Shown here: positions 35,546-45,290 of the stretch, in pieces
Numbering within the stretch: position 1 is the stretch's first letter
Layout of the letters: each line of letters opens with the position of its first letter
DNA from: Streptomyces sp. SLBN-118
GTDB lineage: Bacteria; Actinomycetota; Actinomycetes; Streptomycetales; Streptomycetaceae
Reading direction: 5' to 3'
Assembly (NCBI RefSeq): GCF_006715635.1
Contig: NZ_VFNP01000002.1
Location: forward strand, 2,604,001-2,668,000
DNA length: 64,000 nt
Position numbers and translations under genes: made by a program
The notes under the pieces: model-generated
Databases searched by the model: none
What the model was told of the DNA's origin: nothing
Seen by the model: the letters and a program-made list of their open reading frames with translations, nothing else

Positions 35546-36490
35546 ATGAGTTACAACCAGCCGGGCCCGTACGGCGGACAGCCCCAGCAGCCCGGACCGT
35601 ACGGTCAGCCGGGTCCCTACGGCCAGCAGCCGCAGGCCCCGCAGCCCGGCTACGGCTACCCCCAGCAGGCACCTCCGGGCGTCCCGCCGCAGCAGCCGCA
35701 GCAGCCGGGCCAGTGGGGCCAGCCCCAGCAGCCGGGCCCCTACGGCCAGCAGCCCCAGTACGGCCAGCCCTACGGCGGCGGCCAGGTCCCGCCCCCGCCG
35801 GCTGCCCCGAAGAAGAAGACGGGCCTGATCGTGGCGGCCTCGGTCGTGGCGCTCGCGGTGATCGGCGGTGGCGCGTACTTCCTGCTGGGCGGAGGCAGCG
35901 GGAACGGGGACGTCTCGGCCGACACGAAGGGCTACAAGCTCACTCCAGCGGCGTCGGTCGACGACTACAAGAAGCAGGGCACCGACAAATCGGAGCCCAT
36001 GTCCGCCAAGGACAAGAAGGAGGCCGAGGCGATCGGGATCAAGAACCCGACACAGGTCGGTGCCAGCTACAAGTCCGGCACCGAGAGCGAGCCGCTGAAG
36101 GGGAAGCTACTCAGCGTCAGCGGACTGTGGGGCGAGATCTCCGACCCCGAAAAGGCACTCGACGGTTACTTCAACAAACTCGCGAAGGGCGACGCGGAGG
36201 ACAAGAAGAACGAAGTCACCCTCGTCGGCAGCCCGACGTCGGTGGCGCCTTCCGGGTTTGATGGCGCGTTGATGAAGTGCCAGAACATCAAGACCAAGCC
36301 CGGCTCGAGTTCAGCAGCTGGCCCCAAGGAGTTCGAGACTCCGATCTGCGTCTGGGCCGACTACAGCACGATCGGCGCGGTAACTGCCTTCGACATGAGC
36401 TCCATGCTGACCGGGGGCAAGGGCGCGTCGCAGGACCAGGTCGCCGAACTCGCGGCCAAGCTCTACAAGTCCTCCCGCACCAAGGTCTGA
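35546..36490 (+). CDS. PGQ/Y-rich one-pass membrane protein with extracytoplasmic domain
   Basis: 314 residues, family not recognised. Residues 1-90 are low complexity (repeats of PGPYGQQPQ type), followed by KKK, one membrane helix (about 93-115), then a 195-residue extracellular domain beginning [16 protein letters not shown]. Two or more cysteines ([16 protein letters not shown]) may form a disulfide. Architecture matches many Streptomyces anchored lipoprotein-like proteins of unknown role. ATG start follows GGAGGGG. It is monocistronic, ending at a strong terminator facing clpX. Confidence 0.8.
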   Translation: MSYNQPGPYGGQPQQPGPYGQPGPYGQQPQAPQPGYGYPQQAPPGVPPQQPQQPGQWGQPQQPGPYGQQPQYGQPYGGGQVPPPPAAPKKKTGLIVAASVVALAVIGGGAYFLLGGGSGNGDVSADTKGYKLTPAASVDDYKKQGTDKSEPMSAKDKKEAEAIGIKNPTQVGASYKSGTESEPLKGKLLSVSGLWGEISDPEKALDGYFNKLAKGDAEDKKNEVTLVGSPTSVAPSGFDGALMKCQNIKTKPGSSSAAGPKEFETPICVWADYSTIGAVTAFDMSSMLTGGKGASQDQVAELAAKLYKSSRTKV

Positions 36491-36510
36491 CATTCACAGC
36501 GCAACACCGA

Positions 36511-36545
36511 GGGGCGCCCGGCCAGTTCGACTGGCCGGGCGCCCC
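36511..36545. terminator. Bidirectional terminator, 16-bp perfect stem
   Basis: Arms 36511-36526 and 36530-36545, loop TCG, T-run after it. Shared by the convergent PGQ-rich protein gene and clpX. Confidence 0.88.
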
Positions 36546-36566
36546 TTTCGCGTGTGTGCAAAAAAC

Positions 36567-37859
36567 CTACGCGGACTTCTCGTGCCGCCCGTCGTTCTTC
36601 ACGATCCGCGGCTCCCTCGGCACCAGCGTCGGGTTCACATTGTTGTGCACCACGTCCGCAGTGATGACCACCCGTGCGACGTCCTTGCGCGACGGGACCT
36701 CGTACATCACCGACATCAGGACCTCTTCCATGATGGCCCGCAGGCCCCGCGCGCCCGTGCCGCGCAGGATCGCCTGGTCGGCGATCGCCTCCAGGGCCGG
36801 GAGGTCGAAGTCCAGCTCCACGCCGTCCAGTTCGAACAGGCGCTGGTACTGCTTCACCAGTGCGTTGCGCGGCTCGACCAGGATCTTCAGGAGGGCCTCG
36901 CGGTCCAGGTTGTGGACCGAGGTGATGACGGGGAGGCGGCCGATGAACTCCGGGATCATCCCGAACTTCACCAGGTCCTCCGGCATGACCTCCTGGAACT
37001 GGTCGCTCGCCTCGATCTCGCGCTTGGAGCGGATCGTCGCGCCGAAGCCGATCCCCTTCGCGCCCGCCCGCGACTCGATGATCTTCTCAAGGCCCGCGAA
37101 GGCACCGCCCACAATGAACAGCACGTTCGTCGTGTCGATCTGGATGAACTCCTGGTGCGGGTGCTTCCGGCCGCCCTGGGGCGGGACCGAGGCCGTCGTG
37201 CCTTCCAGGATCTTCAGCAGGGCCTGCTGGACGCCTTCGCCGGACACGTCACGGGTGATCGACGGGTTTTCACTCTTACGGGCGACCTTGTCGATCTCGT
37301 CGATGTAGATGATCCCGGTCTCGGCCTTCTTGACGTCGTAGTCGGCCGCCTGGATCAGCTTCAGCAGGATGTTCTCGACGTCCTCGCCGACATACCCGGC
37401 CTCCGTCAGCGCCGTCGCGTCGGCGATGGCGAACGGGACGTTGAGCATCCGGGCCAGGGTCTGGGCGAGAAGAGTCTTGCCGGACCCGGTGGGGCCCAGC
37501 AACAGGATGTTCGACTTGGCCAGTTCGATGGCGTCGTCCCGGCCCGCGCCCCCGCCGTTCTCGCCGGCCTGGACACGCTTGTAGTGGTTGTAGACCGCTA
37601 CCGAGAGGGCCTTCTTCGCGGGCTCCTGCCCGACGACGTACCCCTCGAGGAACTCGTAGATCTCGCGCGGCTTGGGCAGTTCCTCCCACCGCACCTCGGA
37701 GGTCTCGGCGAGCTCCTCCTCGATGATCTCGTTGCAGAGGTCGATGCACTCGTCGCAGATGTACACACCCGGGCCTGCGATGAGCTTCTTCACCTGCTTC
37801 TGGCTCTTTCCACAGAACGAGCACTTGAGCAGGTCGCCGCCATCACCGATGCGTGCCAC
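36567..37859 (-). CDS. clpX: ATP-dependent Clp protease ATP-binding subunit ClpX
   Basis: 430 residues from GTG 37859. N-terminal zinc-binding domain C13-x2-C16 and C35-x2-C38; Walker A GPTGSGKT (122-129), Walker B IIYIDEID, sensor R and [11 protein letters not shown] toward the end. Unfolds substrates for the ClpP1P2 peptidase. A longer upstream reading would pass through the terminator at 37954-37993 and is not used. Confidence 0.95.
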   Translation of the reverse strand: MARIGDGGDLLKCSFCGKSQKQVKKLIAGPGVYICDECIDLCNEIIEEELAETSEVRWEELPKPREIYEFLEGYVVGQEPAKKALSVAVYNHYKRVQAGENGGGAGRDDAIELAKSNILLLGPTGSGKTLLAQTLARMLNVPFAIADATALTEAGYVGEDVENILLKLIQAADYDVKKAETGIIYIDEIDKVARKSENPSITRDVSGEGVQQALLKILEGTTASVPPQGGRKHPHQEFIQIDTTNVLFIVGGAFAGLEKIIESRAGAKGIGFGATIRSKREIEASDQFQEVMPEDLVKFGMIPEFIGRLPVITSVHNLDREALLKILVEPRNALVKQYQRLFELDGVELDFDLPALEAIADQAILRGTGARGLRAIMEEVLMSVMYEVPSRKDVARVVITADVVHNNVNPTLVPREPRIVKNDGRHEKSA

Positions 37860-37953
37860 GAGGTGCTTCCCCTTCGCCTGGGAGCAGCTTGGTTCAGCCG
37901 ACTCCTGGTGCCTCATATCCGACGGTACCTTGCCGGGCCCCCCGTTCGGGCCC

Positions 37954-37993
37954 CCCTTGGCGCGGTTCACATGCTTGTGCTCCGCGCCAAGGG
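37954..37993 (-). terminator. Terminator between clpP2 and clpX
   Basis: 12-bp perfect stem (37954-37965 with 37982-37993), directly after the clpP2 stop. Implies that clpX has its own promoter in 37860-37950. Confidence 0.75.
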
Positions 37994-38004
37994 CCCCGGA
38001 CCGG

Positions 38005-38679
38005 TCAGGCGGCCGCTGCGGCCGTGCTCTTACGGGTCGAGACGATCTGGTCGACGAGGCCGTACGCAAGCGCGTCCTCGGCGGTCAGGATCTTGTCGCG
38101 CTCGATGTCGTCACGGATCTTCTCGATCGGCGTGGTGGAGTGCTTCGCCAGCATCTCTTCCAACTGCGTACGCATCCGCAGGATCTCGTTGGCCGCGATC
38201 TCCAGGTCGGAGAGCTGCTCGCGGCCGGTCTGCGAGGACGGCTGGTGGATCAGGATGCGGGCGTTCGGCAGGGCCATCCGCTTGCCGGGCGTACCGGCGG
38301 CGAGCAGCACGGCCGCGGCCGAGGCCGCCTGGCCCATGCAGACCGTCTGGATGTCCGGCTTCACGAACTGCATCGTGTCGTAGATGGCCGTGAGGGCCGT
38401 GAACGAGCCGCCGGGGCTGTTGATGTAGATGGAGATGTCGCGGTCCGGGTCCATCGACTCCAGGCACAGCAGCTGCGCCATGACGTCGTTGGCGGAGGCG
38501 TCGTCGATCTGCACGCCGAGGAAGATGACGCGCTCCTCGAAGAGCTTCGCGTACGGGTCGTACTCGCGCACGCCCTGCGAGGTGCGCTCGACAAAGCGCG
38601 GGACGACGTAGCGGTTGTCCACCTGCGGGCCGGTGTAGAGGCCGCTCGCGGAGAAGTTACTCATATGGGTGTTCACCAT
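38005..38679 (-). CDS. clpP2: ATP-dependent Clp protease proteolytic subunit 2
   Basis: 224 residues. Active-site S120 (GQAASAA) and H145 (ILIHQP), with the D further on. Forms the mixed ClpP1P2 peptidase with the product of the gene 41 bases upstream. Starts ATG 38679, GTG 38676 and ATG 38664 (MSNFSAS) are all possible; GGTGA eight bases before 38664 makes the shorter form (219 residues) plausible. Confidence 0.94.
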   Translation of the reverse strand: MVNTHMSNFSASGLYTGPQVDNRYVVPRFVERTSQGVREYDPYAKLFEERVIFLGVQIDDASANDVMAQLLCLESMDPDRDISIYINSPGGSFTALTAIYDTMQFVKPDIQTVCMGQAASAAAVLLAAGTPGKRMALPNARILIHQPSSQTGREQLSDLEIAANEILRMRTQLEEMLAKHSTTPIEKIRDDIERDKILTAEDALAYGLVDQIVSTRKSTAAAAA

Positions 38680-38720
38680 CCTGGTGGCGTTCTACGGGCG
38701 GGGGCTGGGGGCAGTCCGGC

Positions 38721-39338
38721 TCAGGCGCCGGTGCCGCCGCCGCCCGGAACGCCCGATGCGGCGGAGATGATCTCGTCGATGAGGCCGTAGTCCTTGGCCT
38801 CTTCCGCGGTGTACCAGCGGTCGCGGTCACCGTCGCGGATGATCGTCTCGACGGTCTGGCCGGAGTGGTGGGCGGTGATCTCCGCCATGCGCTTCTTCGT
38901 TCGAAGCAGATACTCGGCCTGGATCTTGATGTCCGAGGCGGTACCGCCGATGCCGGCCGATCCCTGGTGCATCAGAATGTCGGTGTTCGGGAGCGCGAAG
39001 CGCTTGCCCGCGGTGCCGCCGGTGAGCAGGAACTGGCCCATCGAGGCCGCCATGCCCATACCGATCGTGACCACGTCGTTCGGGATGTACTGCATGGTGT
39101 CGTAGATCGCCATGCCGGCCGTCACCGAGCCGCCGGGGCTGTTGATGTAGAGGTAGATGTCCTTGTCCGGCTCGGCGGCCAGGAGCAGCATCTGCGCCGT
39201 GATCTTGTTGGCGATCTCGTCGTCGACCTGCTGGCCGAGGAAGATGATGCGCTCGCCGAGCAGCCGGTTGTAGACATGGTCGCCGAGGCCGCCACCGATG
39301 GACGGCTCACCCGCGGCGTAAGGCTTCAGATTCGTCAC
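38721..39338 (-). CDS. clpP1: ATP-dependent Clp protease proteolytic subunit 1
   Basis: 205 residues, active-site S99 (GMAASMG) and H124 (ILMHQG). Partner of ClpP2. GTG start at 39338. First gene of the clpP1-clpP2 operon, with a ClgR box 130 bases upstream. The C-terminal 12 residues are glycine-rich. Confidence 0.95.
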   Translation of the reverse strand: MTNLKPYAAGEPSIGGGLGDHVYNRLLGERIIFLGQQVDDEIANKITAQMLLLAAEPDKDIYLYINSPGGSVTAGMAIYDTMQYIPNDVVTIGMGMAASMGQFLLTGGTAGKRFALPNTDILMHQGSAGIGGTASDIKIQAEYLLRTKKRMAEITAHHSGQTVETIIRDGDRDRWYTAEEAKDYGLIDEIISAASGVPGGGGTGA

Positions 39339-39467
39339 GTATCCACCTGCTCGTCTCTGACGGCTGCGGCCGTCTCAGCATCTTTCGTACTGGGGCGGGA
39401 CTCCCCTGCCCTCGTATTCAAGGACCCTAACGCGCAGGTGGGACAACGCCATCCCGGTTCCCCAACT

Positions 39468-39481
39468 GTTCGCTCGGAGCG
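39468..39481 (-). promoter_or_regulatory. ClgR box upstream of clpP1
   Basis: GTTCGC-TCGGA-GCG (read on the plus strand) is an exact match to the ClgR consensus GTTCGC-N5-GCG described in Streptomyces. It lies between the tig terminator and clpP1, at the place expected for activation of clpP1P2. Confidence 0.85.
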
Positions 39482-39513
39482 CAAGGTGTACGGGGCCCGG
39501 CAGCCGCACGACT

Positions 39514-39544
39514 CGGGCCCCGGCGCGGTTGCGTCCGGGGCCCG
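39514..39544 (-). terminator. Terminator of tig
   Basis: 10-bp perfect stem (39514-39523 with 39535-39544), 22 bases past the tig stop; isolates tig from the clpP1 promoter. Confidence 0.82.
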
Positions 39545-39566
39545 AATCAGTGCTTCAGAGCGAGGC

Positions 39567-40964
39567 TCAGCCCTCGGTCTTCTCCGCGGTCTCCTCGGCC
39601 TCGTCACCCTCGACGACGGCCTCGACCGTCTCCGCGGCGACCTCGGCCTCGTCCTCGTCCTCGAGGTCGACGACCTCACCGTTGGTGTCGGTGACCTTGG
39701 CGGCCTCGACGACCACGGCGAGCGCCTTGCCGCGGGCGACCTCGCCCACGAGCATCGGCACCTGGCCGCCCTCGACGACCGCCTGGGCGAACTGGTCGGG
39801 GCTCATGCCGGAGGAAGCCGCACGCCGCATGAGGTGCTCGGTGAGCTCCTCCTGGTTGACGTTGAGCTTCTCCTTGTTGACCAGCTCGTCGAGGATGAAC
39901 TGGGTCTTGATGCCCTTGATCGCCTGCTCGGACGTCTCGGCGTCGAACTCTTCCTCGGTCTTGCCCTGGATCTCCAGGTACTTGGCGAGGTCGATGCCCA
40001 TCTGGCCGAGCTGGTGGTGCTCGAGGTTGTGCTTGCGGGTCTTGACCTCGTCCTCGAGGAGCTTCTCGGGGATCGGCACCTCGGTCAGCTTCAGCAGCTC
40101 GTCGAGGACGCGCTCCTGGGCCTGCGTGGCCTGGTCGTACTGCTTCATGTTCTCCAGGCGCTTGCGGCTGTCCGCCTTCAGCTCCTCGAGGGTGTCGAAC
40201 TCGCTCGCCATCTGCGCGAAGTCGTCGTCGAGCTCGGGGAGCTCACGGGCGGCGACGGCGGTGACCTTGACGGTGACCTCCGCGTCCTTGCCCTCGGCGG
40301 AGCCGCCCTTCAGCTGCGAGGTGAAGGTGGCCTCGCCGCCGGCCTCCAGGCCGGTGACGGCCTCGTCGATGCCGTCGAGGAGCTCTCCGGAGCCGATGGT
40401 GTACTGCACGCCGGTCGCGACGCCGTCCTCCAGGACCTCGCCGTCGACCTTGGCCTCGAGGTCGATCGTCACGACGTCGCCCTCGGCGGCGGCGCGCTCG
40501 ACCGGGTCGGTGGAGGCGAAGCGCTCGCGCAGCTGCTCCACGGACTTCTCGACGTCCTCGTCGGTGACCTCGACCGCGTCGACGGTGACCTCGATGCCGG
40601 AGTAGTCCGGGATCTCGATGACCGGGCGGATGTCGACCTCGGCGGTGAAGGCCAGCAGCTCGCCGTCCTTCAGCTCGGTGATGTCGACCTCGGGCTGGCC
40701 GAGCGGGTTGACCGAGGCATCGTTGACGGCCTCGGTGTAGAACTTCGGGAGGGCGTCGTTGACGGCCTCCTCCAGCACCGCACCACGGCCGAACCGCTGG
40801 TCGATCACTCGGGCCGGGATCTTGCCCTTGCGGAAGCCCTTGACCGTGACCTGCTGGTTGATCTTCTTGTACGCCGCGTCGAGGCTGTCCTTGAGCTCCT
40901 CGAAGGGCACCTCGACAGTGAGCCGAACCCGGGTCGGGTTCAGGGTCTCCACGGCGCTCTTCAC
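39567..40964 (-). CDS. tig: Trigger factor
   Basis: 465 residues. Ribosome-binding domain with the GFRKGKIPA signature (about 43-51), FKBP-type PPIase domain (about 155-250), then the helical C-terminal chaperone arms, ending in an acidic Glu/Ala tail. Catches nascent chains at the ribosome exit. GTG start at 40964 follows AAGGAGA. Next to clpP1 as in many bacteria. Confidence 0.95.
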   Translation of the reverse strand: MKSAVETLNPTRVRLTVEVPFEELKDSLDAAYKKINQQVTVKGFRKGKIPARVIDQRFGRGAVLEEAVNDALPKFYTEAVNDASVNPLGQPEVDITELKDGELLAFTAEVDIRPVIEIPDYSGIEVTVDAVEVTDEDVEKSVEQLRERFASTDPVERAAAEGDVVTIDLEAKVDGEVLEDGVATGVQYTIGSGELLDGIDEAVTGLEAGGEATFTSQLKGGSAEGKDAEVTVKVTAVAARELPELDDDFAQMASEFDTLEELKADSRKRLENMKQYDQATQAQERVLDELLKLTEVPIPEKLLEDEVKTRKHNLEHHQLGQMGIDLAKYLEIQGKTEEEFDAETSEQAIKGIKTQFILDELVNKEKLNVNQEELTEHLMRRAASSGMSPDQFAQAVVEGGQVPMLVGEVARGKALAVVVEAAKVTDTNGEVVDLEDEDEAEVAAETVEAVVEGDEAEETAEKTEG

Positions 40965-41161
40965 GGTTCGGTCTCCTTGGTGGCTGATTCTGGGGTCTGC
41001 TGCGTCCGCCGCACTGGAGGCGGCTCAGCGGATTCGGCCCGGTCTCTCCGTCAGACTCGCCGGCTTTTCGCCGGAGCGTCGGACACACGGGCACGCAGCT
41101 TGCATAGTAGCCGCAAGCAGGATGAGCCCCACAAGGTGATCTTGAAGAGCGATGGTGATGA

Positions 41162-41238
41162 TGGTCGGGGTGGCCGGATTCGAACCGACGACCTTCCGCT
41201 CCCAAAGCGGACGCGCTACCAAGCTGCGCCACACCCCG
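41162..41238 (-). tRNA. tRNA-Pro (anticodon UGG)
   Basis: 77 bases on the minus strand, acceptor stem CGGGGTG/CACCCCG, anticodon loop CTTTGGGA, T-arm GTTCGAATC, discriminator A and encoded CCA (41164-41162). Confidence 0.96.
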
Positions 41239-41392
41239 TCGGTGCGACACGTAGGGTACATGCCCGCAGGCCATCGGGCTGCCCCATTCTTCCGGAGGCG
41301 GCACGGGACGGAAATGCGGTGTGCGGCAGTGGCCCGGGACCCGCTACGATGCTCTTCGTACCGCGGCCCTCGTGACCTGCGGTGCGATGCGT

Positions 41393-41463
41393 GCGGGCGT
41401 AGCTCAATGGTAGAGCCCTAGTCTTCCAAACTAGCTACGCGGGTTCGATTCCCGTCGCCCGCT
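41393..41463 (+). tRNA. tRNA-Gly (anticodon UCC)
   Basis: 71 bases, acceptor GCGGGCG/CGCCCGC, anticodon loop CTTCCAA, T-arm GTTCGATTC, discriminator T. CCA is not encoded, unlike the nearby tRNA-Pro. Confidence 0.95.
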
Positions 41464-41471
41464 CTTCATGT

Positions 41472-41514
41472 CTCAGGCCCGGCCCGGTGGTTGACCACCA
41501 GGACCGGGCCTGAG
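41472..41514 (+). terminator. Terminator of tRNA-Gly
   Basis: Outer stem 41472-41482 with 41504-41514 and an inner GGTGG/CCACC hairpin, nine bases after the tRNA. Confidence 0.8.
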
Positions 41515-41594
41515 TCGTTCTACCGGCCGCTTCGGCGCACGGCAGCCGGACCGGCCGAGCGATGCCAGGTCGGACGCTGATACGGAACGCCGGT

Positions 41595-41789
41595 TCAGAA
41601 GCTGATCTGGTTGATGGTTTCGGCTATCGAGTCGAGGAATTTATTGATCGACGGCGCCATGCCCGTCGAGGCGAGGAAGAAGCCGAACAGCACCGCGACG
41701 ATTGCGGGTCCGGCCTTGATGGAGCCGCCGCGGATCAGCACCACGAGGATGATCGCCAACAGCAGCACCACAGACAGTGAAATGGCCAC
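41595..41789 (-). CDS. Small two-helix membrane protein, unknown
   Basis: 64 residues, GTG start. Hydrophobic segments at about 2-19 (ISLSVVLLLAIILVVLI) and 26-43 (AGPAIVAVLFGFFLAST), a basic RGGSIK loop and an amphipathic end (INKFLDSIAETINQISF). Coding is supported by its clean two-helix profile and GC pattern. I do not recognise a characterised family. It lies beside the tRNA-Gly terminator and diverges from the acyltransferase. Confidence 0.7.
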   Translation of the reverse strand: MAISLSVVLLLAIILVVLIRGGSIKAGPAIVAVLFGFFLASTGMAPSINKFLDSIAETINQISF

Positions 41790-42212
41790 AACTGATCACA
41801 CCCTCGGTCGGTCCGCCTTGCCGGCCCGGGAGCGTGCGGCCCAGCACACCCCCGCCATGACCATGGTGCCACCAACAGCCCCGTACATGCTCCCTGCTGA
41901 CGAATCATCGATGACGGGATCGCGCCATACGCGCACCCGCGCGCACCCGCAAGCATGGCGCGGTTGGCCCGGCCGGGTGAAATGCGGGAAGGAATTCGGC
42001 CTGATCGTTTCCATGCCCCCACACAGCGGTCACGAGAAATTCGAAGGCGTCCGGTGGGGAAATTCACACGGTCACAATTGCGTGCCGATATGCACCATTT
42101 AAGGGGGATCAATTGGGGCATAGCGGGCGGTTGGGGGTCGTTTTCAGATTCGAATGGGAGACACGCGGACAGGGATTTACGAAATCGAATGGGCGAGGCT
42201 AGGGTGCCTCAG
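41790..42212. promoter_or_regulatory. Divergent regulatory region, 423 bases
   Basis: Lies between the small membrane protein (-) and the acyltransferase (+). The right half (42030-42190) is markedly A/T-rich for this genome. TTTACG (42176-42181) and TAGGGT (42200-42205) are 18 bases apart, and the ATG at 42213 falls about where transcription would start, so the acyltransferase message may be leaderless. Confidence 0.5.
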
Positions 42213-43367
42213 ATGTTCCACGCTCCGCATGGATTCAGCAGGGCCCCGCTCCCCCAGGCCCGGGAGTCGGAGCCCGTCCCTACAACCGAGAAGTCAACCG
42301 CACCGGCCGTTGCCGCCGCGGCCGGGAAGGCGCCGGCGAAGTCCACCAGTCGAGACGCCTACTTCGACAACGCGAAGTATCTGGCCATCGTGCTCGTCGC
42401 CATCGCGCACGCATGGGAGCCGGTGATGGACGGCAGCCGTGCCTCCCGGTCGCTCTACCTGCTCGTCTACACCTTTCACATGCCGGCTTTCATTCTCATC
42501 TCCGGTTATTTCTCCCGGAGTTACGCCGGCAGGCCCGACCAGCTCAGACGGCTGCTGACCGGGATCGCGGTGCCGTATGTCGTCTTCGAAATCGTGTACT
42601 CCCTGTTCAGACGGTGGGCACAGCACGCCCCCGAGCAGCCGATCAGCCTGCTCGACCCCTTCTATCTGACCTGGTTCCTGGCGGCTCTGTTCATCTGGCG
42701 GCTGACCACCCCGCTGTGGCGGCTCATCCGGTGGCCGGTGCCCGTCGCACTCGCGCTGGCCTCGCTCGCCGCGCTGACGCCGAACATCGGCGCGGATCTC
42801 AATCTCCAGCGCGTACTGCAGTTCCTGCCGTTCTTCGTGCTGGGTCTCTCGCTGAAGCCCGAGCACTTCCAGCTGGTGCGGCGCCGGGAGGTGCGGCTGC
42901 TCGCGCTGCCGCTCTTCGCGGGCGCGGGCGCCTTCGCGTACTGGGCTTCCCCCCGGATGAACTTCAGCTGGCTCTACCGCTCCAGCAGCGCCCAGGAACT
43001 GGGTCAGCCGTGGTGGGTGGGTGTCGTGATGACGCTGGCGTTCTTCGGCTGCGCGGCGCTGCTCACGGCCGGGTTCCTGGCCTGGGTGCCGCGCCGCAGG
43101 ACCTGGTTCACGGTGCTCGGCGCCGGGACGATCTGCGGTTATCTGGGGCACGGCCTGCTGATCAAGGCCGCGGACTACGGGCATGTCTTCGAGACATACG
43201 CGTGGCTGAGCGACCCGAGCGGCGAGATCGTGCTCACGCTGATCGCGGCGGCGGCGGTGACGCTGCTGTGCACGCCGCCGGTACGCAGGGCACTGCGGTT
43301 CGTGACCGAGCCGGAGATGGCCTGGGCGTTCCGGCGGGATGCGACGGAACTGGCGCCGAGGCCCTGA
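42213..43367 (+). CDS. Acyltransferase-3 family membrane protein (OpgC/OafA-like)
   Basis: 384 residues from ATG 42213; 42189 is an alternative start. After an alanine/proline-rich N terminus, RDAYFDNAKYLAIVLVAIAHAWEP starts the domain, with the histidine of the usual H/D catalytic region. About ten membrane helices follow. FHMPAFILISGYFS is the family's second signature. Such proteins O-acetylate sugars or glycolipids across the membrane. Substrate unknown; a wall or capsular glycan is likely. Confidence 0.82.
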   Translation: MFHAPHGFSRAPLPQARESEPVPTTEKSTAPAVAAAAGKAPAKSTSRDAYFDNAKYLAIVLVAIAHAWEPVMDGSRASRSLYLLVYTFHMPAFILISGYFSRSYAGRPDQLRRLLTGIAVPYVVFEIVYSLFRRWAQHAPEQPISLLDPFYLTWFLAALFIWRLTTPLWRLIRWPVPVALALASLAALTPNIGADLNLQRVLQFLPFFVLGLSLKPEHFQLVRRREVRLLALPLFAGAGAFAYWASPRMNFSWLYRSSSAQELGQPWWVGVVMTLAFFGCAALLTAGFLAWVPRRRTWFTVLGAGTICGYLGHGLLIKAADYGHVFETYAWLSDPSGEIVLTLIAAAAVTLLCTPPVRRALRFVTEPEMAWAFRRDATELAPRP

Positions 43368-43460
43368 GCCGTCAGCGCTGAACTGTGCGGCGGGCGTGCC
43401 GTTACGGCGCGGGCCGGGCGGGCTCGGGTCACGCGGCCTTCCGGTCGGCCCCCCGTTCGG

Positions 43461-43919
43461 TCAGGCCCCGTCACCGTCCGGCAGGCCCAGCAGGCCGCGT
43501 ACCCTCGCGTACTTCGCCGTCAGCCGCGTCCGCGTCGCCTCGTCGAGGACCGCGAGCCGCGCCGGGTCCGCGTTGTGCGCGAGGTCGGCCTCCTTGACGA
43601 GACGCGCGCCCGGTGTGGCCAGAATGCGCCTCGTGTACTCCTCCAGGTCCTCGCCCTTGCGCTTGGTGAGGGCGAGGACGATGTCCCTGACCGTCTGAGG
43701 CAGCGCGGCGTTCTCCAGCCACTCCCGGGACAGCGCGTCGTCCTCGACGGCGTCGTGCAGCCATCCCGCGGCGATCTGCTCCTCGCTGCCGCCACGGAGC
43801 CGCACCCCTTCCGCGACGGCGGCGAGATGCTCGGCGTACGGGCGTCCCGCCTTGTCCGTCTGGGCGGCGTGGGCCTCGCGGGCGAGAGCCTCGATCTCGG
43901 TGAGCGTGAGATACGGCAT
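43461..43919 (-). CDS. HD-domain phosphohydrolase (RelA/SpoT HD4-like)
   Basis: 152 residues from ATG 43919; an upstream GTG at 43940 would add seven. H-x-WLHDAVED (about 61-68) is the metal-binding HD pair and KEADLAHNAD supplies the distal aspartate. Resembles small SpoT-type hydrolases without a synthetase domain. It could hydrolyse (p)ppGpp or another nucleotide; not certain. Converges on the acyltransferase gene. Confidence 0.8.
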   Translation of the reverse strand: MPYLTLTEIEALAREAHAAQTDKAGRPYAEHLAAVAEGVRLRGGSEEQIAAGWLHDAVEDDALSREWLENAALPQTVRDIVLALTKRKGEDLEEYTRRILATPGARLVKEADLAHNADPARLAVLDEATRTRLTAKYARVRGLLGLPDGDGA

Positions 43920-43997
43920 GGGACGACTGTACGGGTGCACGGCCGCGCCCTGCCGGGCAGTTGGGGCCGGCCCCGGTGAAGGGCAGCCCGCCCCGGG

Positions 43998-45194
43998 TCA
44001 GGAGCGGAAACCCTGTCCCGCGCTGCGCACACCCAGGTCGAGCAGCGCGCGGTCGCTCCCGCGGCCGCCGATCACCGCCAGCCCCACAGGCAGTCCGTCC
44101 ACCGTCATCCGCGGAAGCACCAGGCACGGCAGACCCGCACCGCTCGCCGGGCAGGTGAGGCGGAACGTCGCCTGCCGGGTGGCGGCCTTGCGAGCGCTGT
44201 CCTCGTCGGGCAGCGGCGCCGGTCCGCTCGCGGCAGGCAGGAGCAGCACGGCGTCGTCCGGCAGAGCCGCGAGCAGGTCGCGGGCCGTGCGGTGGACCAC
44301 TTCCTCCGCGGCGGTCCGCTCCTCGGGGGTGACCGCGGCGGCGCGGGCGAACCGGGCCTCGACGCCGGGCCCGAGCGTCCCGGGGTGAGTGCTCACCCAG
44401 GCCCCGTCGCACTCCCACACCTCCGCCGCCTGAGCCGTCGCGAAGGCCACCGCCCGCTGAGCCGGATCGCCTCCCGGAGACGGGACTTCCTCGGTCTTCA
44501 GGCCGAGGCACTCGGCCAGTTCCGCCGCCGCCCGGCCGAAGGCCTCACGTACTCCCGCGTCGGCGAGCGCGACGAGGTCCCTCGCCACCAGGGCTGTACG
44601 GAAAGGGCGTTGGGCCTCGGCGCCCCCTGCGGGCAGCAGTACGTCGCCCAGCCGTGCCAGCGTGCTCGCGTCCCGCGCGAGCCAGGCGACCGTGTCGAAG
44701 GAGGGGGCCAGCGGCAGCATTCCGGTGGCGGGGACGGCGCCGTGAGTGGGCCGCAGGGCGTGGAGACCGCAGTACGAGGCGGGCACCCGGATCGATCCTG
44801 CGGTGTCGCTGCCGAGCCCGGCGTCGGCCTGGCCGAGGGCGACCGCGGCGGCCGGCCCGCCGGAGGAGCCGCCGGGGACCCGGCCGGGTGCTGCCGGGTT
44901 GGGCGGGGTGCCGTAGTGCGCGTTCGTCCCGCCCAGGCTGTAGGCGAATTCGTCGGTCTGCGCGATGCCGGTCACGTCGGCTCCCGCGGCCAGCAGGGTG
45001 CCCACGGCCCACGAGTGCGCTCTCTGGGGTTCCGCCTCGGCCAGCCAGGCAGGATTGCCCGCCCCGAGCCGGTGACCGGCGACGGCGTGCACGTCCTTGA
45101 CCGCCAGCCGTACGCCGCGCAGCGGGCCGCTTCCGGACCCGGCGACCAGCGGGTTGCCGCGCTCGCGCCAGATCGCGGTTTCTGTCGTCGCCAT
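43998..45194 (-). CDS. Amidase signature family hydrolase
   Basis: 398 residues from ATG 45194 (GAGGAG six bases upstream). The catalytic Ser-cisSer-Lys triad is complete: K in LAVKDVHAV, cis-Ser in GGSSGGPAAA and the nucleophile in GSDTAGSIRVP. Shorter than typical amidases, closer to the AtzF/allophanate or half-length branch. Substrate not predictable. Confidence 0.86.
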   Translation of the reverse strand: MATTETAIWRERGNPLVAGSGSGPLRGVRLAVKDVHAVAGHRLGAGNPAWLAEAEPQRAHSWAVGTLLAAGADVTGIAQTDEFAYSLGGTNAHYGTPPNPAAPGRVPGGSSGGPAAAVALGQADAGLGSDTAGSIRVPASYCGLHALRPTHGAVPATGMLPLAPSFDTVAWLARDASTLARLGDVLLPAGGAEAQRPFRTALVARDLVALADAGVREAFGRAAAELAECLGLKTEEVPSPGGDPAQRAVAFATAQAAEVWECDGAWVSTHPGTLGPGVEARFARAAAVTPEERTAAEEVVHRTARDLLAALPDDAVLLLPAASGPAPLPDEDSARKAATRQATFRLTCPASGAGLPCLVLPRMTVDGLPVGLAVIGGRGSDRALLDLGVRSAGQGFRS

Positions 45195-45290
45195 CAGGAC
45201 TCCTCGGGACGCCGTCGTGGCGTTCGAGCATCTCAGAGCCCTGTCCGGCAATTAAGGACAAAACACCTGCCGGAGTGCGGTACGCCCTGA

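Noticed and set aside
41162..41463. tRNA genes as integration site of a mobile element
   Set aside because: No integrase, excisionase or tRNA 3' direct repeat is seen in the flanking bases.
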